Notes: generated by a model from the sequence alone, not told the origin. Positions 12,201 through 27,200 are shown, counted from the stretch's first letter. The stretch is DNA of 64,000 nucleotides from Eleginops maclovinus (GCF_036324505.1 NC_086357.1:23437793-23501792); one strand, 5' to 3'. Made by a program: numbers and translations.

Positions 12201-15200
12201 AGCCCCTTGAATTTCTCTGTTCTTCATTTCAACCAGACTATTTGAGAAGAAGTAAAGGCTTCTTGAACGCGACTAAAGGTAGAATTAGAATAGGAAACAG
12301 AGAGATGAAAATGAGCGATAGGAGGGCCTGGATGTATGAGGGAATATTTGTGAAGGGTAAGCCGATATCCCCACACACTCTGGTGTAGGCGGCCACACGT
12401 CCCCTGCTCCAACTTCTCTAACTCAATTTCTCAAATTCAATTTTCCCCTAATGATGTTATTGACAACGTTATCACACACTATGAATAATAATAATAATAA
12501 TAATAATAGAGTCACTTAAGTGCCCAGTATGTGAGATAAAACCTCAGAAATGGTACTATAAGGGAATGAGAAGAATTAAGGGGTGAAAATGAACTAAAAA
12601 TGAACGCAAGTCAGATTAAGTCAGGGGGTTTGGGCTGCAGATAAAAGTAGGAGAAACTTACAACAACAAAGGGAAAGATATTACACCATGAGTAACAGAT
12701 GGGGAGTAAGAGTAAACAGTAGAAAAGGGGGGGAGGGAGTGTTGTGGAATATGGGAAAAAGGTTACAATGTCGATCAAAAGACAAGAGAAAACAAGGGAA
12801 CTTTGTGAGCCATGTTATCCGCAGTTTAGGGAACATCTTTTGACATATCCCTCCTACAGTGGATGTATCCTTAGACTCCTCTGCATTTATGTTGTCACGG
12901 GTCACCGCTGAAACACAATGAAGTAGAGAAAAGGCAAAGCGAGCTACGCAAACAGTGGAGTATCGCCGGGGGACCGTAGAAACAACGCTGGTTTCACTCA
13001 GAGCCGTTAACAGAAGGCAAGATGGGGTCTGTTTTCAAGCAATACAAACCGTTTTATTTATCAAATTTTGGATAGTTCTGTCTTTTTTGTTTTGTTTTTT
13101 AACTGCTTTTTGGCCCAGAGTATATAACTGAGAGTTTCAAGGCCCGCCGATGTGAAGCCAAGTGTTTCCCTGCCTCAAGCCAGGAGTAATTTAATCGGGA
13201 ATGCCAGAAGTGACATGAGTCAGGATGGAGATGACTAACATCATCAGAGAGAGATCTCTTAATTTGGTCGTGACTGTCGACATGCATGCAAACAAAAACA
13301 CAAACAACTAAATAAAACCATTGTCATCATAAAGCCCCTGAACGGCCTGGCATTCATTCAGTGGAGCCTTGACTGGATGCACATGCTCTCTCTCACACAC
13401 AGTTACCACCATATAAAACACAGACCCACACCAGGCAAAGGAGACAATGTTCTCTCAAAGCGCTGTTTCACAATACAGGAGAGAAGCAGCCAGGAAAAGA
13501 TCACACCATGTCAACGTGTTAGACACAGAGAGAAGACAGGGATGATCCCAGAACATCAATCACCTGGCTTCATCTCACTGAAGACAGAAGAATACATCCT
13601 TTGTTTTCCTCACGACTGTTTCGGAAACATCACTTCAGTCTTTACTGCTAGAGGTTACAGGTTGGCTATTGAACAGCAATACTTTTGGAATCAACTCAAG
13701 AGATATTTGATTTTATAACAAAGATCCATAAATTGGAACCTTTTACATGTTATATAAAGTCCATTTAGTTACATTTGATCATTTTTATTTGTATTACATT
13801 TGTATCTTTTAAACATTTTTAAATTGTGTAATGCTTGACACTGCTGCCGGAATAAAACTATTTCCCAATTCCTGATGAATAAAGTATACATGCATCTATC
13901 TGTTAAAGTCAGGATTCTGAGAAAAAAGTCAGACTTCTTTTGATAAGAATTCTGACTTTAAATTCAAAATTCTGAGGAAAAAGGGATTCTCTGAATTAAA
14001 AGAAATGTCTTTTTATGAGAAATCTGACTTTAAACTCAAAATTCGGACCTTTTTTAAAAACTTTTTATTAGAATCTTGACTTGAATTTTCCCAAAATTCA
14101 CTTTGGTCAGATTTCATTTTTTTTGTTTTACATCTGGTCCTAATCCTCTTCTGTACATCTTGTATCTGCACTATGTCAAAAATGATTCTTTGCCCAAACT
14201 TTCCTCTTAAAACTTCTATGTAGCACCTCCTACGAGTATCTGACTTTCACACTTTTAATTAAATCTAGAAGTGTGAGCGACAATTTTGTGACCTTCACTT
14301 ACTGTTTCAATTAAAAACAAGAAGTACTTGGAAACATGAGCCTGGGCTCCTGTGTCCAACATTTCTGCTAAGTGTTAAATGTTGTTGTGAAAGCTCAACT
14401 GGACTGAAGTATCTCCATCCTAAAGACACCTTCTAAATGTGTCTCCAGGACATTAAAGGCAGTATGTAAAATGCGTGTTAAAGGTCTTACTGCACAAAGT
14501 TAGAGCTCCGGTGATTTAGAGCTTTGCTACATCAACAGTATCAGTCATGCTCCGGTCGGGGAAACAGGCTCTTCAACATATGTTGGACTGGATGGGACCC
14601 AACAGTAAATTCAGTTTATATTGAATGTGCCACGGTAATTTAACGTAAAACATTTCATCCTGCGTTAGAGCCCAGTTTGATCAGGAGGTGGAAGCCAGGG
14701 AGAACATCGGGTCTGAGGTGAAATGTAAGATATCCAACAGAGCAGTGACAGGAGTGGGTGTGTGTGTATGTGTGTGTGTGTGTGTGTGTGTGTTCTTTGA
14801 TACAGTGAGCTAAACACCGTCAGTTGGCCTCACAGCTGAACTAGCCACAGACACCATCCTCCATCATGAATTTTAAAATAAATTAAAATAAGAGTTAATT
14901 ATGCAGACATTTTTTTTTTTTAAATGTGCCACTAGAAAACATTTTTTATGTACGTAAAATAATGACATAAGAAGAATACAAAAATAAATAGAAAATGTAA
15001 ACCACACTATTTATTTTTACTACTTTGTTGAAGTAACTAAATCACTGGTAAAATAAGGAAAAGTAGGCAGAGAAAAAACATGTCATGTACGGTATATTCC
15101 ATTACATTATTCCACTTGTTAGACGCGTTTATCAATAGCGACATACATTCAATACTGTGGGCAATCCCCACAGGAGCAATTTTGGGGTGAAGTTGCCCAG

Positions 15201-18200
15201 GGACACAACGACATGCTAACTGCAGAGGGGACAGAACCAGCGCTCCCGACTCGAAGATCACAACTATCCCACCGCGCCACAGCCTCCTTATGCTGTATTC
15301 TATGTCACATGTAGCTCCTGAATATATATTAATACACGCATAAAAGGCTCAACATGTATTCATTTTACTTGTAGAGTGTATGTTTATTACCTTCAATGAA
15401 ATCATAATTTTTCTATGATATCATCTATGAATGGACTTGCAATGTCAATAAAAGTAATTGAAGTTAAAATTGAAAAATTACAAGTGTGAGAGAAGGTTGG
15501 GGGGGGGGGGGAGAGCTTGTGGGTGGTCTGTTGCAGCTGTGTGCTCATCATACTTTACATTCCTTTGGCTCTGGATTTAATTTTTGTTCCATGTTTTGTT
15601 TCTGGGAAAAACTTGAGCTCTTAAAAAACATCACCCTTTGTGTAATCAACAGAAAAATAAATGTGTTGGTTGTGGTTTTTAACCGCTAGTCACTCTATGG
15701 AGCAATGTTTCTATGAATCGACATGCACGTGCACAAGCTCAAGTCCGACACAATCGTATTCCTATTCCAAGGGTTTGACGCTGTTTCACAGACGACAATG
15801 CAAGCAACGCAGCAGAGCAAGGCTCCCATAAAGTAGGGGTGTAAGAAAATATCAACACACTTGAGTATCGCAACTTTGTGTTTTGTAATACATGTCGAAT
15901 CACAAAAACACTGTATTTTTATTTAGAATATGAATTCAAAGATAAGTTGCTCAGAAAGCAAAAGCATAGCTACGATATTTGATGTCACAGGGAGTTCGTC
16001 AAAAGCAAATACATAAATGACTCTTCTTTTCACCCTCTGTCTGAAACCAGAACCCAGTCTGCTCTGATTGGTTAGCTGGTTGGCTCTGTTGATATTGGTC
16101 AACCGCTTAGAGATGTCCCGCCCCCCCAGCCTATCACGTACAATGTGTAGGAGCGCAATTGAAGCTTGAGTGTTACATAGTGATGTCAAAGGATTTCAAA
16201 AAGGCGTTTCAGGCATGGGGAAAAACTCCTCTGAAGGGAACTTTAGGATTTAAGCCTTTGCAGACCATTTACATGCACACATTTCTGAAACAAAAACTAT
16301 CTACAGGAAAATGAAAAGACTAATAAGCATAATGGGGTAAATGTTTGTATATTATCAAGGATTTCCTAAATCATTTTTAAAAATCCGCCACATATCGTCT
16401 AGCCTATTGAAAGATATCGCATATACAGTACTGCTCCAATATCATGATACGTCTAATGTCATGATGCAGATTAAATTACATTACCTTCATTTAGATGATT
16501 CTTTTATCCAAAATGACTCACAACAAGCACCGTTGTGCAGTCGTCGTGAATGTTCCTGATAAAGGTTTCAAAACAGTCCAAAAAGCCACTTTTGCAATTT
16601 TTTTATGAGGAACAAAATGCATTCACCATGTTGTTGGCCCTCAAACCCACACTGGCAGGAATCACACTGTGTATAAATAAACGTTAGTTTGTTCACATGA
16701 AAACTCCACTGGCGACTGGAGACTTTTAAATTGATCTTAAACTGTAGCACGGCAATTTGAAAGAAATGCCATGCAGAGACACTTAATCCCCTGCAGATTA
16801 CCTATGGAAACTGAATTCACTATTGTGTCCAATTCTAGTGATTCACCTCAGAACAAGCAGGGTGGGATGGTACTCTGATAAACACACAGTTGCAAGCATT
16901 CAGGCCCAATTAGGAGTGATGCTGTTAGGGCGTGAGATCTGGGACACAGGGGCAGAAAGAGAGAGGCAGGACAGTGCCAGAAGCACCAGGGGCAAATGTT
17001 GTGTTCAGAGAAGAGACCATGTGCAGATGTGCTGGCTCGTCCTCACTGGAGTCAGCACTGACAACTAAAGACGTAAGCACACATAAGGCTCTATTGTTAT
17101 TCGCCTCCTCAAACACCACCCTAAAAGCATTGTGGGCCAAGACACAAGGCCTGTTGATAACATGGTGACTAGTAATACTCATCTAGAGTGGTATCTTCCT
17201 TTTCAAAAGTGTCATCACATGATGTCTATTGCTCCTCTCGTCTCTTGTATAATTAAAGGAACACGCTCCTTTCAGGAAGTGTCACCGCAGGATGATTGTA
17301 AACTGAGAGGAAAGACATTTTCCAGTTTGTTTGGGACATTGCACACGAATACAAGCTTCAAACAAGAGGGTAATTATAAAGGGATAAAAGCAGTTATCCG
17401 AGAACTTGTTTTGGGACATGCAGGATTATTTTTTGGGCTGCGGTTGAGGAGGAAAACGAGGGTCCAATCACCCTGACTGCTCTGATCTCATGCATTTGTC
17501 ACGCTTCCTTTTTGTCTAAATCCTCTCGGGAACATAGGCCGTAAAACTCAGATGCCTCATGATCGTGAGTGGAAAGAGCTTTCTAAAGTTCTGATTAATT
17601 CAGCCACTGTGACCATGCAGCCTGCACAATAAGACAATAGACAGGAACAGTGAAGCAATGCAGGCTCAATAGTTCTGATAATTAAGGCACGACTCACTCA
17701 TTAGAGGAGCGTTTGCGGTCACTGTGACCGTGATCACATTGATTGTATAGCACACTGGATATATGTAGCCAGTTATGGTTCGCTGTAACGGAGCATCTAT
17801 TCAGGACGCCTCAGGGGCTGATGATCAGAGTTGTGTTCAAGTTCAGCAGTGTTGTGCCTTGGCTAAAAATCTCCCCTGACCCCAGTGCGTAATAAATGAC
17901 TAACAAAGCAGAGCAGACACATGTCTCCAATCTAGCCAAACTTAACCCGTCCGAATGGCTATTATCCCAAGATACGCGGTTATGACTGCATTACCATACA
18001 GGGCTTCCAGTCTGTGCAGTAAAGATCAAACCACATCATCACGTAGTTAAATATGTCGCTGTCTGCCTCAATGAATCTCTTTCTGTTTTTCGCACCCTCA
18101 GGTATCATTATTCCTCCGAAGACGAGAGCGCTCCCGCATCTGATTAGCAGATGGTCCGGACAGCATTATTAAGTGTAATTGGTGGTAATCTGGGGCGATT

Positions 18201-21200
18201 TTTTATTTCGGTGACACTTCATTTTCTATAATTCTCGCCTCTCCCTTTTAAGTCACCTAAGCGTTGTGTTAAGTGCCAGAGTGAGACTGTGCTTGTGCCA
18301 GCGTTTAATGCGTTCAAGTCTTTGGAGACATGCAGGCCGTAATGAAAAGCAGATGTGCGGATGGATAGATGGTTTAGGGAGGGGAAAGGGGAGCGATCAG
18401 AGGTGTACTGTGTTTACAGCAGGAGGTGGGGGGGAGTGTAGGAGAGGGAAACGGGATGTCAGGAGTGTGATGCAAACATCTGAACCCAAGGTACAACAAG
18501 CTGCCAAAACCGCAAGACAGATGCCTCTGGAAATCCAACGTGACACCTCAACTGGCCTCACTTTGGCTCCATAAATCATAACACTCAGCACTTAAACAGT
18601 TAATAATGATCATTTTATTCCTGCTTGCCCTGACACCCCCTCCTGCCTTTAGCCTCCTCCCTTCCTCTACCCCCTCTTTCAACATGGTCAACAGACACAA
18701 GTGTGTGACAGCAGGCTGTGAGACTCGGTGGAGGGATGCTCTGGTTGTCGGGTGCAGATGTTGTGTATTAGGGTCCAAATCCTTTCCTGGCTTCTCTGAA
18801 TCTCATAACTCATGTCTATATTTGTGTCTGCAGCATAGGCCCGGAACTTATTTGTTTGCTTAGTAATGGCTGTATGATTGAAAAACCTGAGGGCACAAGT
18901 AAATGAAAAATAACAACGTCTGCAGAGAAAGCTCTTCTTAAAGCAGGTGCGGAGCAAAGGGGAAAGAGGAGAAAAAATAACTCGATTAAATTACTGTTGG
19001 AGCACAGAAATGTCAGTGTTTTTGTAGCAGGATTACCAGTACCAGAAGACATGAGAACTTTCATGAGGATAAAATCAATTTGTTCTAGCCGATTTTAGCT
19101 GCTCTGAACCAGGTATCTTTGTTCTTCCCGGTTTCTCATGGTCAGCTCGGTCACACAATAACCTCAGGAGGAAGAAAGACTCAAGCTATTTCTGGGCACA
19201 GAAATAAAATGCAATAAAAAATCATTAGTGCATATAACAAATGAGCCCAGTCGTCCAAGTAAACCTCATTGCGGATATGTTGTTCATGCTAAGCGGCAAC
19301 AGCGTTTCTCATCCTGATGAATGCAGCGGTCGGTAAATGATTAGCTTTTTAGCGAAGAAGGCACATGTTGTGGGAAGCAGGCGTCCTCATAATACCAGGC
19401 TTTTCAAATGGAGCAGGGCTAACCGCAGTCATGAACACAAACAAATAGTTGGCAGCCAACAACACTCCCACTCCTCCACCCCCGTCCCCATCACAGTACC
19501 AGGCTCAGTGCCCGCCGAGGCCCAAAAAACCAACCACTTTACCGCAGAGGGGGCGCAACAAGGCAAAAAAACAGGATAAAAAGTAGGATTATGTGACTCC
19601 ACACACGTACTCCTCTGCTTATTTCTGCTTCTCACACACACACACCCTTAAGTAACAAACACACTTGATTCTCACAGAGGAAGATGCATTGAATGGCTCT
19701 GGTCATTCCTGATCTCTTCCCACTACATCTTACTTAAGGTCACATACAATTATATTTGTCCCCTCTGCATTCCCTGATTACCCTAATTAAGACGTTACAC
19801 TTGTGCTTGTCACCACCTGGTGGTAGCACTCAGTCACTGGTTGTGCCCTCCAGGCCGTCCCTTGTGAGGTGAGATCCATCAACAGGTGATCACCATGACT
19901 GGGGGAAATGCTGGAAAACACAATAGGGATTTTAGCGCAGATAAGTGGGTCAGAAGTAACATAATACTCAGTTTGAATGTCTTTAAAAGCCCATAATTTC
20001 AGACTGGATTCTTGTGCAGCTCATTATCAGCTTTGTTGCATGTGATTCTCTGACTGCTTTACTCAGATTCATTTAGTGACGCAGTGATGCAAAAACTGAT
20101 ACCGTGTTTTAATAAAATGTTTGATCTTGATAAAGGCAATAACCTTGAAACACAAACATCATCTGTTAGTTAATGTTTGTGTCTTTTCCCCATCTAGTAT
20201 ATTGTTCCAGACTATGTGTCCTTTTTAATAAAGATTTGCTGAACAGATATTGCATTGAGGAGACAATTTATTAAAAGCGACACTAGAACAGACTTGTAAT
20301 TAATCCTTCTTACTTCAGAAACATCACTGTTTCCAGAGTTTGTTAAAACTGTATCGACCCTAACCCTAACCCTTAATGGTCCTTTTGGAGGCTGCAGTTT
20401 GTATTACTGTTGAGTTGTTTTACTTTAAAGGTCTATATTATATCTAATCCCACCCCCTTTGTTGATTTATTTTTGCTGAATGACCATTTTAAACTTGCCA
20501 CTGAGTGTATAATCTGCTGGGTTGATGTATATTTCCCACATTTTCACAAAACAAATTCCAATATTGCTGCTCTCTATTACAAACTACTATAAAGATTGAG
20601 TGACGGCACTCAGTTATTTGAAATGTGCTATTATAAACTCATGTTAACTAATCAGGAAGTGATGTGTTTTACAGCTTTAACAGCCAGATGATCAGAATCA
20701 AACAAACTGAGTCACTAGCAACAATAACCACATGCTGATATCCAAACAGAGAAAAAACTGAGCTCAGCAAACAGAACCCTGGCCTTAACCACGAGGAAAT
20801 CCAAGGAAACAACCTCATAATGTTCAATCACAATGTTTTTACGCTGACCTCTGGGAAGGGCAGTAAAATATAACCACAGCAATGATTGATTATCCCATAA
20901 AAAAAGCATATCTTCTATCTTCAACTGTTTTAGGACATTTGGTAATATAACAAGAATGTGCATAGTCAACAAACCACTTTAAAGCCACAACGCTATCCTG
21001 ACAATCACTATCATAACAGGGTTAGCCCACAAATCTGAACACTGGCAGGAATAATCACGGACAATCACAAAGTTTTACAAGGAGTGATCAGCCAAACCGC
21101 ATCCTGTAACTCGAGTGAAAAGCCACACAATTGTAAAAGGCTGAACATTGAACAAAAGCATCAGTCAGACTTTTGATAGACCGGCACACTGACAGGACGT

Positions 21201-24200
21201 GATGCACTTGGCTGGCAGACATGACAGGGACGTCTGGCGAAGTGACGGACACCTTTATAGGGCTGCTGAGCAACACGGCTCCGGAGCCAACGGTGCTGAA
21301 ACCTCGGCATGGGATCAGGAGCCGCTTCAAAACCAAACAAGAGGCTGCTCTGTGTGGAGAGGTGGCAGTAAATACTGGCAGAGCCATGCCAGTCCAGAAA
21401 ACTGACGAGCACTCGGCGCACCACACCCTTACAGAAAGTGTTAAAGGTGCGACACTTCTCAACAGAATTATTTCCTAAACATAAACAGGTTAAAAAAGTA
21501 GATTTGAAATCACAGTTTATCCAAAAGAGTTTAGCTCCTGAATCTGTGTGTGCTACCGGTATGAGTGTTTTTGTATGTGCGAGTGTGTACTTGTGTGTGT
21601 GTGTTCACTCATGAGAATAACCAGTGTATATAAACCTGCTGTAAAAAGTAAACATGGCGATTTAGTGCAGAGGCGAACGAACAATAGTCCTCAGTTTGTC
21701 CGTGTGCAAGTTGAACCAAAACACAGCAGAGTGTAGTGAAATAACATCCAGTTATAACACCAGCAAGGCCAACATTACTATAATAGTGCAAAGAATCTGT
21801 ACTATACTGTAAGACTTGGTTATTACGTTAGCTTTTTTTAAAGATATTTTCTGGGGGCTTTTTGCCTTTAATCGGACAGGACAGTGGAGAGTGACAGGAA
21901 AGTGGGAGAGAGAGTCGGGGTGGGATCCTGAAAGGACCATGGGTCGGGAATCGAACCCGGGTCGCCGGCGTACGGTGCAGGTGCCCCAGCCAGTTGCGCA
22001 ACGGCCGGGGCCATTATGTTAGCTTTTATCATACACATCATTTTAAATCATGGCTTTAATCTCATTTTGAATTCTATTCTGTCTTGCAAACCACCAAAAA
22101 AAGCCTCGATAGCCAAATTAGATTTCTTCAATTTCCTCTTGTATACTTTTAAATGCAATTACTGTAAGAAAAAAGAGAGACCATTGGGATAACTGTTTGT
22201 CTCTTTCTTTTGTTTGTTGTTTACCATCCATTTGCAGCTGATTAGATTACGTTTATATCTAGAAGAGCATAAGAATAAGATCAAGTAGTGAAGCATGGAA
22301 TAAATATGGTTTAGCTCAAAAAATAACATCAGAACAACAGAAGTTAAAGGGATTGAAGCTCAATGCTAATCCTACCACGGTAAAATGCTCACAACACACA
22401 ATCCTAACATGCTGATGTTTAGCAGGTACAATATTAACCATACTCTCCATCTTATTTTAGCGTGTCAGAATGCTAACGTTTGCTAATCAGTACTAAATAT
22501 AAAGTACAGCTACTGCTAAAGAAAAGGTAAATAATGTAGCAGGTATTTAGTAATAAGTCATAAAAACACTTAATGGGGACACAAGGTGAAAAGTGATGAC
22601 CAAAGTAAATACTGAGGGGAACATGAACATCTGTGTAAAACTTCAGGGTCATCCATCTCATAGATTTTGAGTTATTTCCCCCAAAAAAATCCCCTTCGTG
22701 AACCTCATGGTGGCGCTATAGGAAAAGTCAGGGGGTCAACAAAGTCATTCATCCTCCGGGCAGCATGGAAATCTCTAATTGTCATGGCAATCCATCCAAT
22801 AGTAGTTGAAATATTTCAGTCTGGAAGTGGTGGACCAACCAACAGACCATAGCCATCCCTAAATCCACGCCGCAGGCATGACTAAAAATAGACAGCACTA
22901 AAGCCCACTTAGCATCGAGCTACAGACAGAGAGTAGCGTCTCTGCCAGATACTACGCTGTCTGGATTCGTTAGCCTAGCTCATCCCTGCACCAGTAGCCT
23001 GTTCATTATGGTCCAAGGGGCTGTCGGCACAAAACTCACAATACTCCTTCAGTCTTCTTGAGCCAGCGACCAATATTTACAAGGAATCCCAAATCTGTGA
23101 GAGAATTCGATTGAACACAGATGGCAGGAAATTCCTCGGAAATGACAGTGGCCAAACTCAACCACAAAACATGAGAGCATCTCCGTGTAGCAGGCGCATC
23201 GAGGCCCGTCTGACGGATACTCGCTCTTGTTCTCGGGCCAGCACCGCCTCCTGCCATCAATTATAGTTCGACAGGAGTGGAGATTTATATGACTTCTGTA
23301 AAACAAGTGATCAATTTGCAGCAATTACTGTATATTTCCAATGGTTTGAGACGCAGCAGTGGGAGAGAAATGAATGAAAAGTTAGGAAAACTTCTGGTGG
23401 AGGAGTCCCTTGATGGTCGGTGGTCCAACTGAGAGGTTGCATTTAAGTGATGTAATTAGATTACATTCGAATGGAGCAACATTTGAAAATGATTATTTTG
23501 TTACCTACTCACAGTGCACATAACCTTCTGTTATCCTCACAGGGGATGGTCGTTGTTTAAAACAAGGGCCAAACCAGATGTTTTAGGAACCAAAGGAGGA
23601 ATCCAATTTCACTTCCTACTCCTTCTTATTTTTGTTGTTTTAGTGCAGGAAGAATAATGGAATGTTACTTTGTGAAAATGATATGTTCAAAGCATGCATG
23701 GTAATTGCTTTGGCTTTTGAAGTTCCTGGTTAAAGTTGAGGCCAAGGTTTCTTCGCAGTGTGTCAACGATGAATATTAGCGAGTCAGGAGGATTAGGGGT
23801 TAACCCGCCCCCAAAATGGAGCTCTTTGGGGAAAATGGGTTTTTCAAATCCCCATAAATTTGCTTTGACAGCAGGGGCACAGAGGGTAAGCTTTTATTTA
23901 GATTTGATTATTGGTGTTGTTTCATGTCACTGTTTTTTAAAACCCTATACTTCAACAGACAAAGTAAGCTGATCTACTCAAACTGTAAGGCACTAAATAC
24001 TTCGGAATATCCTCGAAACTCAAAATGTTATTTTAAAACGCATGAGATGTCAACAAAAAGAAAAAGAACACCACAACAAAGCCAAACTATGTGAGAGTTT
24101 AACTGTGCTACAGTTGTTTTCTGATGATGTGCTGCAGTTTAGTCATGCAGTAAGATTACTTCACTTGTTGACGATGTGGTTTAACTTGTTTCAGATGATT

Positions 24201-27200
24201 CTCCTTCAAATAAATGTTCTGAAGATGATGTGAATAGCGGCACTATTTCATTGGAAACACAAATGACACATAGCAAAATGGTTATATTCCTATAACTGAT
24301 AACCAACCAATGGTGTGGAACTGTGCATAATATCTGCTATTACACAGCAGTCAACATCCCCCACCGAGGGGCATTGAAAAAAAAGAGCTCCTCTTCTACT
24401 CGGAGGGCACCACAGTATTGGGGTTTTCATAAATATACAGAATAAATAAGAGAGGGCCCCAGGTTTTCCACTGTGCAAACCTGTGTTGAGTTTCAAACCA
24501 CACATACCTAAGGAAGTCAGCAATACTATTCTTTTATTGCGCGGGGAGTCCTCATCCACCAAAGGGCACTGAGGACCACCCCCACTCCCAACCACACACT
24601 CACAAACACAGATCACACATAGAGACAAGAACAAGCGCTCTTAGGAAACTTGAGATGGACAGTGGAGCGGACCTTATAGATCACATCAAACAGAGGTCCA
24701 TAATGTGGCTGTGAGGAGGGGAAGGGGGGTGTAGTTCATAGCCCCCCTATCATCGCTCTACGACTTCAGGAAGAACCCACTGCTGGCCGACACGTGAGCA
24801 GCGGTGGCATGACTCCGTAACCCCTGTGGTTACAGGGACTAAGGCCTAGTGGGGCCCGTAAAAACCCGGAATGGTACCAAATGGCACTTGTGGAAACACA
24901 TTCAATCTTGTGCGGTGGGAGGTCAATACACAGATATTTACACAGACAGCGGCGCTGTGTGCTGGAACAGACAGGGCCACCATCAAAGAGCTTTATGGGC
25001 AAATATATTCTCACTGCGTAAGCATTTTAGATGTCCAGGCATTAAAGGCCTCCTGTGTTTTCCCTGCTCTTGTTTAATGGCTGTAATAAGATTCCTTTTA
25101 TTATGATTTCTGCTCTAACTGCGTCCCTTCACCACGTGAGTCAGCGAAGGGCTACAGCCAAAGCGAGACATGAGTTTTGTCTCAGTAGTAAAACAATTTC
25201 AGAGTCGGAACTAGTCACTCTGTTGGACTTCTTCTGTTCGAGTCAGACCCAGCAACCTCAATTACATCAAAATAAGTAAGAAAAATAGATCCACGGGGAA
25301 AAGTATGACTACATCTCCTGTAGTGCTTAAGCAAAAACCCACAGTTTTACAGTTTAATGACATGTGCAAGAAAAAGACATACGGAGAAAAAGGACAAACA
25401 AGTTCAGTCAACAAATAACACTAGGTAGAATCTGTCATTGGTGACCTTACATAAAGAGTGAATGAGGATTTCTGATTTGACTTTGCTTTGAACACTACTT
25501 TAATTCCCATGTTTTACATTTATATAATGTCAAAACATGGGAAACATCATACAAACTTTATTTACTTCCTTTATTTCAAGTTAATAAAAGTGACCATAAA
25601 ATTGTGATATTGGAAAATATAAAATAGTTGATAGAATAAAAACAGTTTGTGTGCTCGTCATGGGTCACAGAACGTCTCTGATTTAAAGCAGATGGCTTGT
25701 AGATTGGTGAAATAATACATCATTAAGAAAGAAAATAATCCTCATATTCTCTTAAATGTGAACATATGTGAAGCTTTATTTTTCGTAATGAGGGAAAATG
25801 ATGAATTACATTTCGCTTAAATGTGAACAACATATTAAAAGCTTCATTTTTTGAAACAGGGAAAATATTTAATTAAATTCTCTTGTTCTCTTGAATGTGA
25901 CCATATTGTAAACCTATTGTTTTTCGTAAGGCAGAACTTTTATTTCGCCATATCACACAGACTGGTATTGGAAAAAAAGGGGAAAACATATTTGTTTGGG
26001 TGAGAGGCGGGCGGATGATTTACGCAAGAAAGTGGATTCAGAGAAATGAATTCTGTCTCTCCGTTTTTAATGTGTGCATACAGTCACATAGCTGAAGTTT
26101 GTCACGGTTTTAATATAACATACCGCACATGAATAATGCAATGACACATTCTTAACGGCCTAGGCTATATATCATTTCTGACCTGATTCTGAAGTCCCTG
26201 CTCTCTCCCCTCATTTGATAGAATAAACAGAAACCACTTTTATACATCATCTCGAATGTGATAAACTCAAAAGTGAAAAGAGTGTGTTGTTGATAGGTAT
26301 TTGGATGTGTGTGTGTGTGGTGAGGAGCCTAATCAGACATTAACGAGCAGAAATAAAGGAATCATTCTTTATCATGTGTTGTTTGGCTGCTTTTGACCCG
26401 AGAGTTTAAGGCCTGAATAAAGAGGGAACCACGAAGAGCTCTGGCCTGTACCATGTGTCAAACCTTTCACATAACCTGGCACTCATTGTGAAGCTCTTTT
26501 ACGAAACATAAAAAATATTCATTTTGCCCCTGACCTATTTTCCAATATAGTCTCCAAACCCATAAACTGGTTTGCTTTTCATTTATTTTTATTTGAAGAA
26601 CTTTGAAATGCAAATGTTTGTTTCCCTGCACGTAAAAATTGAGAGAAGCCATCTTGAAAGAGAAATTTGATGTGAAATATGAATTCTGGCTCGTTTACAT
26701 CATCCCTAACGTAAACATGTGGGCTCTCAGTGCGAGTCTTCTTGTGCTGTTAAATGAGTGTACTTTGGCAGGCTGCAGTGTACATATACTGATGCCCTGC
26801 CTCTCTCGCTGCACTCCTTCATGACTCAGAGCTCTTGAGGCTTGTAGAAGACTGGCATCTTTACAGCGGCCTAGATCGGCCATATTTTTGTGTCAAATGA
26901 CATGCCTGGCCCTGTAAAAGTGGGCACTGTGGTAAACTGTGCATTCACATTTGCAGCCGAAGCTACCAAGGACATGGCTAACAAGACCTGTTGACTTTTG
27001 TTGAATTGCGGTTTAAGGAGCTAAACATTCAATATTTATTTCACTGCAGCCTTTTCTAGCACTCAAATAAACGGGCATTCTTGCTGCGCTTTATTTTTTT
27101 TATTGAGTTTATAGTTTCTGTTGAACTTCCAATGTTGTTCTTGTTGGAATAAAATGCTGCATTCTTTAGAAGAATGACTTTTATTGCAAAATCATGAAAG

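Noticed and set aside
20358..20375. Telomere-like CCCTAA repeat
   Set aside because: Only about three units; common by chance or as old internal traces, with no array.
21940..22012. tRNA gene suggested by a perfect B box
   Set aside because: The head is followed by a SINE body and tail inside a target duplication, and no full cloverleaf can be drawn.
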